Below are positions 21,193-36,375 of a DNA stretch of 64,000 nt, in pieces. Below the pieces are notes generated by a model, which ran no database searches, was not told the origin of the DNA, and was given only the letters and a program-made list of their open reading frames with translations. A program made the translations under genes and the position numbers. Source of the stretch: Hybos culiciformis (taxonomy: Eukaryota; Arthropoda; Insecta; Diptera; Hybotidae); contig OZ023275.1 in NCBI GenBank assembly GCA_964007475.1, positions 41,969,381-42,033,380 of the forward strand, given 5' to 3'. How positions within the stretch are numbered: position 1 is the first letter of the stretch; each line of letters opens with the position of its first letter.

Positions 21193-22599
21193 ATAAAAAA
21201 GAGTAAAGATTAATTTAAATTATGTACTGTCTATTAAATTGGTCGTTTGATTCTATGACAACTAATTATTATTAATTATCCATTATTATTATATATAACG
21301 CCTTCTATAAGTCAACATAATCTTTAGATTAATAAAATAATTCAAATTTCTTTCAATTTCTACTAAAGACCTGAAAAAAAAAAAATCGTTATAATATTAA
21401 ATCAAAAAGTCAAGAAAACAAAATATAAAATTTTATGTGGTTAAAATTGAAGAATCTGTTGTTCTAATATAATTCTGTTAAAATCTAATTTCCTCAAAAG
21501 AGAATAAACATAAAAAAATTAGTCCATTCTAATTTTTTTTTAACACAATTTTGTTTTTTATTATGTATATATTTTCTTTTTGCTTTGTTTTCATTTTCTG
21601 CGGAAATAATTTGCATTATGTTCTTTTCATTTACTTTTAAAGAATTTTTGCTAAGGTCCTTTCTATTTAATGTTATTGTGTAAATCTGTCAAAGCGGAAA
21701 ATAAAGGGTTAAGTTATATTATGTATTATAAATATATACGTATAACGTTCGTAGCATAAAGTTGGTGGATGTAAAATAATATTATTTAAATCTTTTAAAT
21801 GCAATTATCGCTGAAAATTGACAATATGATAAAAAGTTATGATAAAATTTAGTGGAAAACTAAATTATAATTTTTTTTTCCTTAGATAAAAGATAAGTTC
21901 GTTTTAAATTCAATTTCGTTTAATAATGAAAATAATGATGAAAATTCTTTGCAGTTTCCTGCGAATAATTTGATAGTGAGATGATTTATTTTTTGTATAT
22001 GTTTACTATTTAAAATTAAAATTTGGACAAGAACACTCAGAAAAACAAAATACCATATATCAGAATTTAAAAAAAAAAATAGTTTTTGAAACATTTGTAC
22101 CATGATAATTACATATATCTATGTAAAATCTAAAATGTATATACTGTGTCTACAGTACATAAAATATAATACACTGTATCTCAAATTTCGTTTGATTAGT
22201 TAAATCTTTCCTATTTACTTCAATATATAACAGTGAATTATAAACTAAGTTAAAGCATTTGAAAAAAAAAACATATCACTTATATATCAAATATTTATCG
22301 CAAAATAATATTAATGCAATAAAAATCTGCATATTTTTTTTGAGTAACTTATCAATATGAAAATATAATTTAATTCCTGTCCAACTATAGTAAGTTAACG
22401 ATAATCTCGGTCGTAATAAATATTTTTCAGCATAGAATTTTATTTTTTTTATTACGTTTTCGTATATTTATCACTCCTACATAACTTTGGGGATAAAGCT
22501 AAAAGAGCATAAAACCACTTCAGGAATTGCTTCTGGTGCAAATTTGAAAATTTTTATATATACCATCTACATGTATATGTATAATTGTATAAATGCATA

Positions 22600-22600
22600 G

Positions 22601-22640
<40 letters not shown>
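22600..22640. repeat. TA microsatellite
   Basis: About 20 TA units with one ATG interruption, followed by a T-run. Confidence 0.85.
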
Positions 22641-22712
22641 TTTTTTTTTGATGAAATAAAAATTTATTTGGTAATCCTAGAAATAAAAATAAAAATAGCG
22701 TTAAATAAAACT

Positions 22713-22801
22713 ACGATAATAAAATTCTATAATTCACTGCAGAAAAATAGAAATTATGGTTCAACATGAAAATTGCACTTAAATCTGACAAATTTATTGC
22801 A
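22713..22801 (+). repeat. dispersed ~90-bp repeat, copy 1
   Basis: Shares CGATAATAAAATTCTATAAT and GTTCAACATGAAAATTGCAC, then TTAAATCTGACAAATTTATT, with copies at about 30684-30778 and 63589-63675 in the same order and orientation. Family unknown; no TIR or tail seen. Confidence 0.65.
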
Positions 22802-25800
22802 GTACTGCAATTTATAGTTTCAAAACGATTAAAGGACATTCAGCAAGAGTATGAAAATATGTAATATACACACAGTTAAGATTGTGTATATTAAAAACAA
22901 AAACCATGTGAAGGTGTTGAAAAAAATGTTAAGAACTTAAGAAATATAAAATATAAGTTTTCGGCTAATTTGTGTGAATCGAAACACTTTTATTTCTTAT
23001 ATTCACGATTTTTGAATTCAGTAGTTATTTTTGTATCCAATAACATTTTAACTATTTTAAAAACCTTTTGTAGTTTTCATTTTAATCCTGATACAAACTT
23101 TCATTTCTGAAGTTAATTTTGTTGGCAACTTTATTTTTACTAAACTTATTTAATATAGTAGCCCCATTTTCCCCCATTTTTTTTTTTAAGTTGTACTCCT
23201 AACTCTAACTTCACTATTGGTTTCTAATAAATATATATAGTTACTTTAATCACAATGCTCTAAGTTCTAAAACCCTTGTATTTTATATAATTTTCCTTTA
23301 GAAAATTTAATTATACATAAAATTTTACTTATTTATGAAAATAATTTAATTTTATTACTATTTTTTTTTGTTTTGTTTTCTCAAATTAATTAAACGATTA
23401 AGACTTGAAAAATTGCCACAGAAAGTCACTTCACAACTTTATTAATAGAATTTAAAATATATATACATATACAAAAAAAATCCCTTAACGAAAACAATGT
23501 GATAATCTTGTAATTTCTTTGCTGGATACAGAAAAATAAAACCATTTATCTTTTAAAACATTCTTTTTTCTTCATCATAATTCAAAATAACGTGAAATTT
23601 TTTGTAAGCTCATAAATTAGTTTTCAACGTTCTGAGACATTATATTTATATGCCTGTCATAATGTTATGCGGATATTATGAATCATTCTTATTATTTAAA
23701 TCTTTTAGAAGCCTTGAAATATTAAAATTTTCGAAAATTAAGCTAAATTAAAAATTATAAGCCAAAAGCTATAATAGGTATTTAATTGATAATATTTTTG
23801 TACTTTAATATCCCGAATTTTTGATAATATTGTACCCAGAAATAAATTGACGTGGGCGCCATAAAATTAATATAAAAATTTACAAATTCGACGACAGGAA
23901 ATAAGATTTATATTACATTTGCATTTATATGAAGTCTATATAAGAAATATTAAATCAAGAAATTTTGTGCAAAAGAATTTGAAAATAAAATACAATAATT
24001 GAAATTAAATATTCATATTTTCTTGGTGAAAAACAAAAAAAAAAACAAAATAAAAATAATTTTTAGAATAATATCTTCTTATCCAGCAAAGCTCTGTACA
24101 TTTCCCTTAAGGAAGCTAATAATTTAAATTTATATAAAATTGAAATTCCTTATTCTTATCATGACATATCATTTTGCACGTTTTCTGCATGTTACATTTT
24201 ATTAATCTTTGACACACACATAATTTTCTTCACTTCATCATTTTGATAACTTTAATTTAAGAAAAACGAAATGAAAGTACATATATTTAAATCTACATAG
24301 ATGAATATAACACAAAAAAATAATTTTCAAGAAATAATTTTTAATTGAATTTATTCAATGCATTTAACTTCAATGTGGAATTAAATTGATTTTTTCGTGA
24401 TATTTTGGAACCCCCAAATATGCATTTCAGTAAAACAATAAAAAAATTGTATTTGCTATATTTACTGCCGCTGATACATAACTCCACAGGTCATAATGCT
24501 ATAATGAGATTATGGTCCAGCCAATTGGTACAAAACCACATAAAAGAGGTGAGAAAATACTTATGTTCCACCCTTTATATGCATAAAATTTTTTCTTTCA
24601 TAATTCTAATTCAGTAATTATACAATTTTACTTTACTCTGGTTTTCACCCTTGAGTGTATTATTATTTATAATCAGAAAGATCCCATTTCATAGATGATA
24701 TAATTCCAATGATAATAGATTTAAGTATAAATGTACACACATACCACACATATTGTGTTAATTGTATATCTTTTTAAAGTTTTAATAACTTTAAACTGTC
24801 TATGTTTGGATAAGTATAAAAGCCAGCTTAAATAATACTTAGCTTGTTTGTTAATGTTAGATATTTAGTTTATGAAAGGATTAAAACTTTGTGAAACAGA
24901 TGAGTTCAAAGTTTTAATTAAATATATGTTTTCTCACATAAAAATGAGTATTAAAAATGATTTAAGATTTTTTTTTTGTTTTTAAATCAAAACTTATTGT
25001 ACACATTTTTACCAATTTGTTTACTAACAATTTTTTCAAATTCTTATGTTTTTATGTTGCATTTATATTTTTAAATAAATTATTATCTTAAATCTATCTA
25101 TATAAAAATTTTAGTTTTTTTTATTGGTGATAGTTAAATAAATTTATTTTACTATAATGAAGAAGCCAATGTTATTCACATGGACTATACGAGCGGGAAA
25201 ATTTGAAGCTTATTATAAATTGGTTAGACTGATTTTATTTAATTATTTAATGTATATTTATGAACAAAGCTAGAAGCTTATAATGTTTGATCATCGAAGA
25301 GTTGGATTTAAATTTAAATCAATTAATTTTACTGAAATGGGTAAATGGGTAACTTTAGAATATTATTTTAAAATCATATAACTGCAGCTTTATCTTACGA
25401 ATTTTACTCATCTTACGAAACTGTAAGTTGTTTGTAAAATATTAATTAAGTTATCACGGAAAATTTTTTTATTACAAAATAATGAAAATACAGGTTTCTT
25501 GTTTAAGAATTAAAGAAAAAAAAAAACCGCCACAAAAGACAAATTTATTCATTATGTTGACAGTAGGTATTAAATAAAAAAATTTTCCAATTTTTGTTAT
25601 GCACGATGTGTGAATTAGAAACAGCAGGCACTCATCAAAATAAAAATTCTTTTAATTATTTATTTTTATATTTATAGCAATTCGTTTTTTCTTTTTTTTT
25701 TTATTCTATAATCTGTTATGTGTGTTAAGCAAAAGGAAAAAAAAAATCATATATGGAATATAATATAACATGTAAGAAAATGAGAAAAATATAAAAAATA

Positions 25801-26541
25801 TTTTCATTAACAGAATGGAAAAACCGCACCACCAACTGTGCCGAATATGATTAAAGGATTCAAAAATAAAATTAAAAGAAAATAAAATTAATATTCAAGA
25901 CTTCATTTTTTTTTTTAAAAGTATTTTATGAAAAAATATAAATTAATTAAAATTTATTGTTTTACGGTTTTATTAATGCAAACTTTTGTTAACGCGATGA
26001 CTGAATTGTTAAATAAAATTTTCTAAATTAGAATTTTTTTCTATCCTAATTTTCGTATTTTGAAGACTTTACAAATGATATTTATTTCTTTCTAAATATA
26101 TGTTGTGCATACACTTGTAAATATTCTAAAATTTGAAATACTATATATGATGTTGTGTATTCTATTTTTTTGAAAATTCAATTAAAAATTTTAATAGCAA
26201 AATAAAGAAAGATAAAATTTTATTGAAGAGAAATTTTTAAAGTTTTGTCAATTACAGCAAATATTATAGTTTTATATTTACTAAATATTTTCAGCTTCAA
26301 ATTGTAGAATATTCAATTCTTTATACAGTTTTCTTGTGTAAATAAAATGTTTTATATAGTATCGTACTTGCATATTGTATACATTCATATATAACTTCTA
26401 TACAAAAAACACTTCCATTAAATTTAGATTTTTTATTTATTTTTTATAAGAATCGATAATCGACAAAATTTTCCTATATTTCATCCAAAATTTTCCTTAA
26501 ATTTAATAAATAATTTAAGTGAGATATTTTGAAAATTATTT

Positions 26542-26802
26542 TCGTATGAGTTCAAAAATAATCCGTTTTTCACCTCGCGAATGTGGAATGCTCTCCCTTT
26601 AAAGTTGTTTCCGACAGCTGGAGGATGCTTGATTTACGACTTGCGCCGCTTTAAGGAAAGTGTAAATGATTACCTACTAACTGTCCCACTGTTTAATCCC
26701 GTCTAAACTTCCTGTCCTCACTACCAAATCCATACTTCTTATAGTATAAAAGGTATCCCACCTAGCGATTTGGTAACTTTAATAAAAAAAAAAAAATTTG
26801 AC
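26542..26802 (+). pseudogene. 5'-truncated LINE fragment (ORF2 C-terminus, 3' UTR, A-tail)
   Basis: An open frame ending at TAA 26704-26706 reads YEFKNNPFFTSRMWNALPLK, followed by DLRRFKESVNDYLLTV and PLFNPV. The hallmark is the R-x-WN-x-LP block and the terminal F-K-x-x-V-x-x-Y-L-L, the usual C-terminal end of CR1/Jockey-type reverse transcriptases. A GC-richer 3' untranslated region of about 90 bp follows (CCTGTCCTCACTACC...GGTAACTTTAAT) and ends in an A-run at about 26789-26802. It differs in sequence from the 5-16 kb LINE, so it is another family. Such 5' truncation is the normal outcome of incomplete target-primed reverse transcription. Confidence 0.8.
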
Positions 26803-29800
26803 AAAAAATTTTCTTGAAATTACCCAAATTTTTTTTTTTCAAAACAAGTTATAAAAAGGATTGCCATAATTGAAACAAACATATAAATAATTAACAAAAA
26901 TATGTCTTCCTTACGATTTTTATTCTCTATAAATATATATATATGGTTTTTTTTAATTATTTTTCTAGAATTAATTTAGATTAGAAATGTACATGTTAAA
27001 TTGTATGTTGTATAATATGCTGCTTTGCCTATGTCTAATCAAATGGCATGTTTAATGTTAATGCTGATTAACTGATAATTTGTCTATTTTGAAATAAAAG
27101 GAATTAACTAAAAATAAAACAATAAAAGAAAAAAAAAAACTTAAGAAAATAAAGAATAATGTTTATAATAGTTAATCCCAATTTATATTAACAAGGGTCT
27201 TTGATGGATTTAATGGTTTTAGAATAAAAAAGAGAGTTGAAATTTTTTTTTGTTTATTTTCTATTCTCAATTAAGCTTAAACGGTTAAGTTTTTTTTCGT
27301 ATAGGGATATAAAGTAATAAAGTAATAGTAACAGTTGACAAAAAGATTTAACCGCTATTATATACATAAGTTTCAGTGTACGAAAAGCCTTATCGTATAA
27401 AATGCTTTGATTGGCAAGAATTAAAACTGAGACAAACCTCAATTTTGATAAAAAAACACATGAAATTGCTTTCCTGGTTTTAAAATTTTAAAGATTGTTT
27501 TTTTAAGAACACTTCTCTGACAAGTTTTTATGTTAAGTAACAGGCACTGTGCCTATAGGGCCTATGAATTAACAGTGGCCTAAGAAAGTCCAAATAATGA
27601 AATTTAAAATAGGAAATTTCTCTTTATATTCGATTTACTATTCAAAAAAATTCTTTTCTGTTGGTAGCAGTGCCATTAAAAACCATAAAAAAAATGTCTG
27701 AGTGAAAAAGTATCTAGAGCCTGTGCAACCCTGTGCATATTATACGTATATTTTAAACTGCGAATACCTGCTTATTTTGCATTATTTCTATGTATATTTG
27801 AACCACACCTTGTACCAAAATATATACTTAATATCATTTCCGGTGCTTTTTATTTTTACTCAAAACTATATTTTGTTGTCATATCATAAAATGTTCACAT
27901 TATACAGTCCTTGATAGGAAATATTAAGGAATTAAAATGTTTGAATAAGATATAATTTAGCAAATCCAATGAATAAAATTGTAATTTTGGTGTGTTAATA
28001 AGTAATAAAAGTAAACTAAATTAAAATTAACAATATATATCGTAATTATCTTTCATTAATCAACAATAACAATAAAATAAACATTCTATTATTTTCAACT
28101 TCTTTTAATAGTTATATATGTATATATAATTATAATTATATACATAATGATAAATATCCATTCATAATATACATTATTTGTTATCTCAAAATGAAAAATA
28201 GGTTCCTTCATTATCTAAATCTAAATACTGAAGTATAATATCCTTAAAGGTCAAAAGCTAAAGTTATTAGGTCAATTAAATTGGATTTTGACAATGTTTT
28301 TTTTTTATTCAGGAAATATTTGTTCTGGTTCATAAATTAATTAAAAGTTTGACAAAAGAAAAAAATAGTATGCTTTTATTAAGTAAAAAGTCTTAAATCA
28401 AAAATTCCTTTTAACGTTCAAAATTTGTTTCAAAATTGAGAATATTTTTTTAGTACGCAAATTTGGGACTACGTTTTCGAATGTCATACAGCGATCCAAA
28501 ATTACATTTAAAGAACTCTGAAATCAAAAACCTTATGAAGTTAATTCCAGATTTTGTATATTTTAAAAATAAAAATTGCGCCATTAATACCATTAATAAG
28601 TTTGATTAAATTATGGACTCTTATTTTTTTCCCCATTTAAAATAATTATTCAAGAGGAAATTGAGAATAATTTGTAACATATTGTTTTAAAATTTAATTT
28701 ATCGCTTGCAGTAATAAGTTAAAAGAAATTTAGCAAATCGTTTATTAAAAAAATAATAATAATAATAATTCAATCTCAAAATGAAAGTTTATTATATATT
28801 GAAAAATAATTCTCTTTTATTTTTTTGCCTTAAGACATAAATTTATTAGTTTTCATTCTTTTAAGTTGAGGAAAAACAGAAGAATACTGAAAAAAAAAGA
28901 AAATCTTTTTAAGAAAATGCTAAAATGATTTTTCTTTTGATTTTTTAAAGCATTATATAGGTGCATATTATGTTTAGTTTTTTAATTTTTTTTTTTTGTG
29001 AATTAATTTTCAATGCATTAGGTTCGTCTGTTGGTACTTATTTATTTATTTATTGTCGTCAATAACTTTTTATGGTTGAAGTTTGAACTTGAATTTGAAT
29101 AAATTTTTGTCTAATTTCTTTATTCATTCATTTGACACTACAAGATTGAAAATCTTTTCGTGCAATGCAATTGACAATTTTATCTGAATCTTAAAATTAA
29201 TATTAAGAATTTAATTTTAAAATCTATACATTAAAACATCGAACGATGTTGTGATAGTGAAGATTTTATCGAATTTTTAATTCACAAACAATTAATTTTT
29301 CTACACAATTTGAATAATTTATATATATATTTTAAAAATGAAATGATGCATTTATATTATTAAAATAAATATTATGTTGATCCCGAAATAAATTAAAAAT
29401 TTTCCAGCTTCATTATTTTTGAAAAAAAAAAAAAAAAAGGAAAAGAAAAAGTGAATATTAATCCTAAATTTTATACCTGAATGAAATATAAATTAACTTA
29501 ATGAAATTTGAGAATTTAATATTATCCTTAAAAGAATCTTACAGACAGCAAACAAAAAAAAAAATTCAAATGAAATTCGGATAATTCAAGGGATTTGTGA
29601 AGAAAATTTATGGACACAATCACTGAAAAAATATTATGATTAACTTTTTTCTAATGTTTACGGCCAATGAAGTACAAGTGTATATTCCATTTGAAAATTC
29701 CGAAAATTTATTATGAAGAAGCATTTTTATGTTTGTATCTTCAGAGCTCCGCTTTACATTTTTTTGTAAAATTCTGTTTGTTTGTTTCAAAATAAATGTA

Positions 29801-32800
29801 TACGCATTTATTCAGAAAATTACTATGATAACATTTCACAGATGATCACAGATTTATTTTATCAGAATCTAATACTTTTCGTGCCTTCAGCCAGATTATA
29901 ATTTTAGGTAGTTGTATTTTTCTAAACTGTAATTGGAGAGCTACATGCTCAATCCGATCAAAGCAAGGCATATTTTCTAATGACAACCAATTTAATGATG
30001 AGAATTTTTCAGTAAACTGATTTAATTTTTATTATTCAAATTCATTAATTTTTCTTCCTCTTTTGAAAATCTATTTTATGAATACGTATTTAGTTTTTTT
30101 TTTTTTTTTTTGTTTTAATATTCCATTTTCACTGTTTTCAAAATCATATCTTTGATGTACTTTTAGAATAAAATAAGGTAAATAAAAAGGGGAGTAAAAA
30201 GGGAGACTTAATATTACGAAAATTTTTAAAATATGTAGTGAAATTTTTTTTTTCTATTCAATTTAGTTTTTCCTTATACCTTTTTTGGAAAAAAAATTTA
30301 ATTTATTTTGGGCTCAAAATTATACCTGAACGAGCGGAAAATTGAGGAAATGCAAATAGAAACTTAAATTTATTGGTAGTACAGATTTAATGACAAAAAA
30401 TAAATTTAATTTTATATATTTTTTAAGAAAAAAAAAAAAGAATAACTTATATACATGGATCACGCTCAGTAAAGCATCAATACTTTTAAATCCTACTACA
30501 ATATAATATTTTAAAATTTGAATATGTCAAATATTCAAAAACTTATAAATTAATCAATATTTGGATAGTCTTTATAACTTTAAAAAAGCTTAACAATAAT
30601 ACATTTCTTTTTTAAAACGTATTATTTATTTTTTTTTACCATTTTATTATGTATTTATATAATCATGAATCATGATGTTGTAGTACTCTGATAATAAAAT
30701 CCTATAATTCATTGTTCAAAAAAGGAAATATGGTTTTTACGGAAAACTGCACCCCTTAAATCAGAAAAATTTATTGCATTACCAAAAATTTTATTGCACC
30801 AAAAACTTAAAGGACAATTATAGTTTATATATTGAAAAATAAAATTGCAGAAAAAAAAAAACAAAAAAAATATATAGTTACTAGATACGGATGCACAATA
30901 ACATATGTATACTTTATTACTTCAGAAAATGGAGCATAATTGTATATCATTTTGTAAAGGGTTTGATAGTTTACACAAAAATTAAGTACATTACGTTCAT
31001 TCTTTATTTTTGAATTAATTTTTATCGAATAGGCTTGACCAGATCTCTGTAGTTTAAATTTATTGTAGTCTTAAGTTCAATCTCTGCTTCGAAAGTAACT
31101 CTATCCACGCCAACTTAATATAACTTAATATATAAGGTTAATTTTAAGTAAATTTGGACAAATTGACCTATCACAAGGTTTCGATATCAATATTATTTAT
31201 GAATAATTTTAAATTTTTTCGATTTCTATATGATATTTAGTTATTTTTGATAAATTTTATCAATTAAAAGAATTCCAATTATAAACCCTGTGCATGCATC
31301 ATTGAACTAATTTGTGTGTGCGGAATTGGTGTATTTATACAAACATATATTTATGTACATATTTTAATTAATGTGAGGGTTATAATATAATTTCTAATCG
31401 TATAAGAATTTATATCTGTAACATTATCTTCATCCTTTTATCCTCATTTGTTGCATAAATTATAATTAGAAAAAAAAGAAGAAAATTAATGACGAAAATG
31501 CATTTCTCATTAAAGAAAAAGCATAATAATGAGTGAATGCTCAAATTTCCACTTCGATTATTATATTAATATATTGTTGATGAGCTTAAGAGTTCATTTA
31601 TTTGAAAAACGTGTCTTCTAATAAGTTATATGCACAATGTATATAAATTGTATACCCTTTATCATATTATATGCAAAAAAAATTAATTGTGGAATACTTA
31701 AAATATTATAAATATGTATCTTAAAATAAAATACTGTATTTTTATTTATTTGCAGCAACAGATTAAATACTCTTTAACTTCTTCTTATATTATTGATGAC
31801 ACAAGATAGAGGAAAATAAACTCCTTTAATGATTGCGGTCGCCTTATTGCACCTAACGCCATTTTGTTAAAACCACATCTCGTCCGGATCAATATCATTC
31901 ATATTTTTAGAGTATACTTATCGTTAACTTAAAAAAATAAGCACAGTATGACATCTCGTTTCACAATTAACTCTTTTTTGTAAAATCCATCTCAAGAAGA
32001 TATACCAGTTGGTGTACATTATAATCATTCATGTATAAAAGTTTTCAATACATATATCCATGTTATATACATATACACAATTCCACTTAAATAATCAAAA
32101 ATTAAATGCATATCTTAAATTAATGTGCATTTTTTTACATACTATACATAACATAAAACTTTATATAAAAGCAGAATATTATTTTAAAAATTATCATATT
32201 TATGATTCTGTACATAAACAATAAAAATAATATAAAATAAAATGCATGAATATAAAATGTATAAAATATTCATGAATATCTTACATAATAAATTAACTTT
32301 TTTAAAATCGAACTAATGCTCTTTCATAAAAACATAAAGTATTTTCTCTATCTACATTATATTTATGTACAACATATTTCAGAAAAATTGTAGGTACTAT
32401 TTCTTTTTTTTTAATTATAAATAAATATTCAATTCCATGTTCAGAAAATCATATGTCAGAATTTTATTTTTATGCACACAATATAAGTGTTTTTACACAC
32501 CATTATGAACGTTAGAATTATGATAATAATTATATGGAGGTATTATACGATTAAACATTATATTTATAGAACTAATTTGATTTAAATAAGTTTAAATAAA
32601 TTATGAAAAAAACTGTAAAAAAAAATCAATATTAGGCTTATTGAAATAAAATTTGCACACAAAAATATATGTATAGAATAATATACTAATTTTATTAAAT
32701 ATTACACAAAAAAAGAATTAATTGAATTGTTTTTTAATTCTCAATTTGAGAGTAATTTGTGAAATGATCTCTTTAAAAACGACCTCCATTAATAAAAACA

Positions 32801-35800
32801 CAAAAAAAATTCTTCATTCAAACTTTTAAAAACCAACATAAATTGTCACTTACAAAAAATGTAAATGTATATTCATCTTTTTTTAAATTTTCACCTGAGA
32901 TATTTTTTGTAAAAAATTTATTTATCTTTCTTTCTAACTTTGATTAAGTAAAATAGAAAGTTTGTACTTTCTTATGGGTGGCATTTTATTTCCTTCATGA
33001 TGTAATGGGTTGAAAAACTTTTATTTATTTTTTTTTATATCGCATTTATTTTAAGGGTTGAACTAAAATATCACACAGATGATAATGGTAAAAAATTATG
33101 TATTTACTTGTGTACATATATACATTATACATATACAGTATTCAGTATAAAGTATTTACTCAATTTGTTAAATAAATATTTCAATTTATAATTTCGTCAA
33201 GAAAAAAAAGGAAGTTTTTTATTACCTAATGTAAATATATGTTGAAGAACTAAATCTATAAGGATTAACTTATTAAAAAATACGTCAAATAAATAATTCT
33301 TTTTTAATTGAGCTTTTCTGATAATAAACCTATACAATCCCCACAGTCAATATCTTCTATATATTTATTCATCTAATTTAATGTATAGAACATCAGCCGC
33401 AGTTGAGACGTAGATTCATCTCGACTCATAAGTTTAATTTAAAGCTATAGTTTTTTGTTTAAGTCACCGGGCATAGAAAATATTTAAAAAGCGAAAAATA
33501 CCTACAACTTTTCTTTAGATCCAAATTTATCTGAATATATGAAATATTATGCACAATTTTTTTGTTAAAATATGAGTTGCGAAGATGAGTCAGATGTCAG
33601 ATCGGATACAATTTTCTATATGTATTTTTAGTATCGAAAAAGAGTTAAGAAATTTCACTCACATTAAGCTTTTCAAGGAGAGAAAACTTGATGGATTCAT
33701 CAAAAAATATAATGTTTAGTTATTTTAATGAAATAAAAAAAAATAAACATAAAAACAAGACAGTTATCGATCTTGGTTATACAATATGCTTTTAGGTATA
33801 TGTTATGCATATCATAGTTTTTGATTGACATATTAAAAAAAAAAATGTTTCCCTTACATTACCATTACGTTATAAATATGTTTATATATATTCAATGTAC
33901 GATAAATATGTAATATTCGTATATTTAGACATAAGTTTATCTGAAATCATTACAAAACAACAATAACAATATTATGTCGATTATCATCTGGAACAAAATG
34001 TCAATTAAAAAATTTTTATGGAAAATTTTATGATGTTTATTAAAAAAAAAAATATTATTCAAATAATTGAAAGACAAATTATTACTATTATGTTTCAAGA
34101 ATTTGTTTTTTCACTGTCACACTAACATAATAATGGTGGCATGAAATTGTAAAGGACACAATTTTATTTAAATTTTCTCAAGTTTATAGCACTTTGTTTC
34201 AGAAAATACCAATAAAACAATTTAAGAATTTTTCGGTATACCTATATGCAATCTACCTAAATATATGCAACATCGTTTTTAACTACAGAAAAAATATCGA
34301 TTACGTTATAATGCCACCTATCAGCCTTTTTAAACAGAAGAGCTGAATAACTTTCTAACTTTCTGACGTCTCTTGAAATTGTTCTTTATCTCTTGGCAGT
34401 GTTTAAACAAAAAAAATTACTATACTTAGTTACACAAAAATTTAGTTTAAATATTTGCTATTTCTCTAAACATAATTCAGGATAAATTTTTATTTTATTT
34501 TTTTTTATATATATATGTATACCAATAAAAAATCTTATTTCTTTTCGCATTCTTTTTTTTTTTTTTAAATAAATTTTCTTTAAATTCTTTTAAAACATAT
34601 TGTAAATTTTTCATATAACCAACTTCCTTTTTTTTTTTAATTTTATTTAAGCAAGAAAAAAAAAAAGAAGATATTTCCCTTCTTTTTTATTTTAATGAAC
34701 ATAACAAAACCCTATATATACTTATGCTGTTTATTTTTGGATAATTAAGATTTTCAGATAAATCACACTCTTTGCCAAAATATACGAAAAATATAAAAAA
34801 ACCAAAATTTACACAGAACCCCAATTCTGAATAAATTTTGATTTAAAAATAAATTTTTAATTATAAAAAGAAATTGAGAGAATAAAAAAATATTATGAAA
34901 ATTAACAGTAATGAAAATTATGTGGAAGGAAAAATTTTCTAAATTTTAGAAACCTCAGTTTCTTTTCATTTTTTTTTTGTTTTATATATCAAAATAGAAT
35001 GTTCTAATCGTATGAGTTTTTTTTTACGAAAACTATAATTTATATATAGTGTAAATTTTAAACCGAACGGCCTATTTCAAATGCATTTTTAGATTAACTG
35101 GAACATTTTTACATACAATTTTTAGATAATTTTATTTATTTTTTTCTAAAAATTTTATTTTTGGACCCTATCAAAAAGTAAAAAATTATTAATGAAAATC
35201 CAGAATATTACTGAAACAATAACATTATTAATGTTATTTAAAAGCAAACAATAGACTTGTTAATATGATACTGTGATCATACGTGCTGTTTATGTCGGGT
35301 TCGTCCCGTTTTTCTGTGTTTGGTAAAATCTGATTTAACGATTTTATTACAACGTTCTAAAAATGACAATATAACTACTTTTTAAAATTTTTTTTAAACA
35401 GTTATATTATATATTATATATAATATGTATTATTTTCCTATCGAATTCGAAGTAAACTTTTTTTTTAATATAATAAATGATTAATAAATGGTCATGGTCA
35501 CATTAGCACTGCTATGCAATTTAAAGTATCTAAACCTAGTTATAATTCGTTTGTTTTTTTGCAAAGCGGAAATTAGAAATTGAAATAATATTTTTTTCTG
35601 ATATTTTTATAACGATAAAATGAAAAATAAAAACCTTGTTAAGAGTGACTCATTTTGAAATTTATTTTCATATATGCTGTAACCAATATATGAAAAAATG
35701 TGATATTATGTAATGCTAAAATGTTATGCAGACTTATCTTGAAAATAGATAAATTTAAAAAATCTCATAAACGTGGGCTTTTTCTTTTTTTATTATCACC

Positions 35801-36080
35801 CACGTCGAATTTGCTTTTTAAATTTAAACATTTACGAAGAACTTTAATGCCACTAGCATAAACAATTAGAAACATAAGAATTTTATTATTAAATAAAAAT
35901 AATTTAATAAATAACTTTGTATTGTTTTGTTAAATTTTATTATATATGTTCTGAAAATTGTAAAGTTTCTTTTTCCATTTATATAAATGATTTTCATTTA
36001 GTATATGATTAGCCTAAAGATATATAAAATTATTAAATTATTTATGTAATTTTATGGTAAATGAATATTTGGATGCATGT
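26803..36080. other. AT-rich desert
   Basis: No supported gene. The frames at 27254-27442 and 27702-27914 have no recognisable domain and AT-driven composition. The second copy of the dispersed repeat lies at 30684-30778. A GC-richer spot at about 27540-27590 contains a hairpin (AGGCACTGTGCCT) and CAGTGGCCTAAG, possibly an old transposon end. Another at 35296-35320 contains CGGGTTCGTCCCG. Confidence 0.6.
30684..30778 (+). repeat. dispersed ~90-bp repeat, copy 2 (most diverged)
   Basis: CTGATAATAAAATCCTATAA, then AAAACTGCACC, TTAAATCAGAAAAATTTATT and GCA follow the order of copy 1. The similar downstream word AAAGGACAATT (AAAGGACATT in copy 1) suggests the repeat is longer than 90 bp. Confidence 0.55.
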
Positions 36081-36375
36081 CAGTTGTACAATTACCAGTT
36101 GTACAATTTTTTTGTACCAGTTGTACAATCCAAAATACCACTTGTACAATTTAAAATTTAATTGTACATCTGGTTTTTTGGATTGTACAAGTGGTAAAAA
36201 GATTCCACTTGTACAATTGACCACTTGTACAGACTAGTGCCAGTTGTACAATCCAGTTGTACATTTTAGACCAGTTGTACAATCTCGATTTTTTCGAATT
36301 AACCACTTGTACAATTTTTGACAGTTGTACAATCTTTTTTTTTTTTGTAATTTACCACTTGTACAATTTTTGGAA
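36081..36375 (+). repeat. left array of TTGTACAA-centred units
   Basis: Roughly 14 occurrences of a 14-bp word, mostly ACCAGTTGTACAAT or ACCACTTGTACAAT, separated by short variable AT spacers. Two inner units (about 36160 and 36183) are in reverse orientation. The core TTGTACAA is itself a palindrome; the flanking ACCA(G/C) gives direction. Confidence 0.85.

Larger units (their letters stand above)
18685..26541. other. AT-rich desert
   Basis: No coding frame can be supported; long A/T runs dominate and the open frames at 21882-22103 and 24405-24617 are low-complexity shadows. Items inside: a CTGAAGA...CCGAAAC motif at 21168-21192, a TA microsatellite at 22600-22640 and a dispersed repeat at 22713-22801, listed separately. 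It could be an intron of the 16.3-18.7 kb gene or intergenic DNA. Confidence 0.6.

Noticed and set aside
35296..35325. CGGGTTCGTCCCG hairpin followed by T-run (looks like an intrinsic terminator)
   Set aside because: The genome is eukaryotic and there is no gene beside it; short hairpins with T-runs are expected here by chance.
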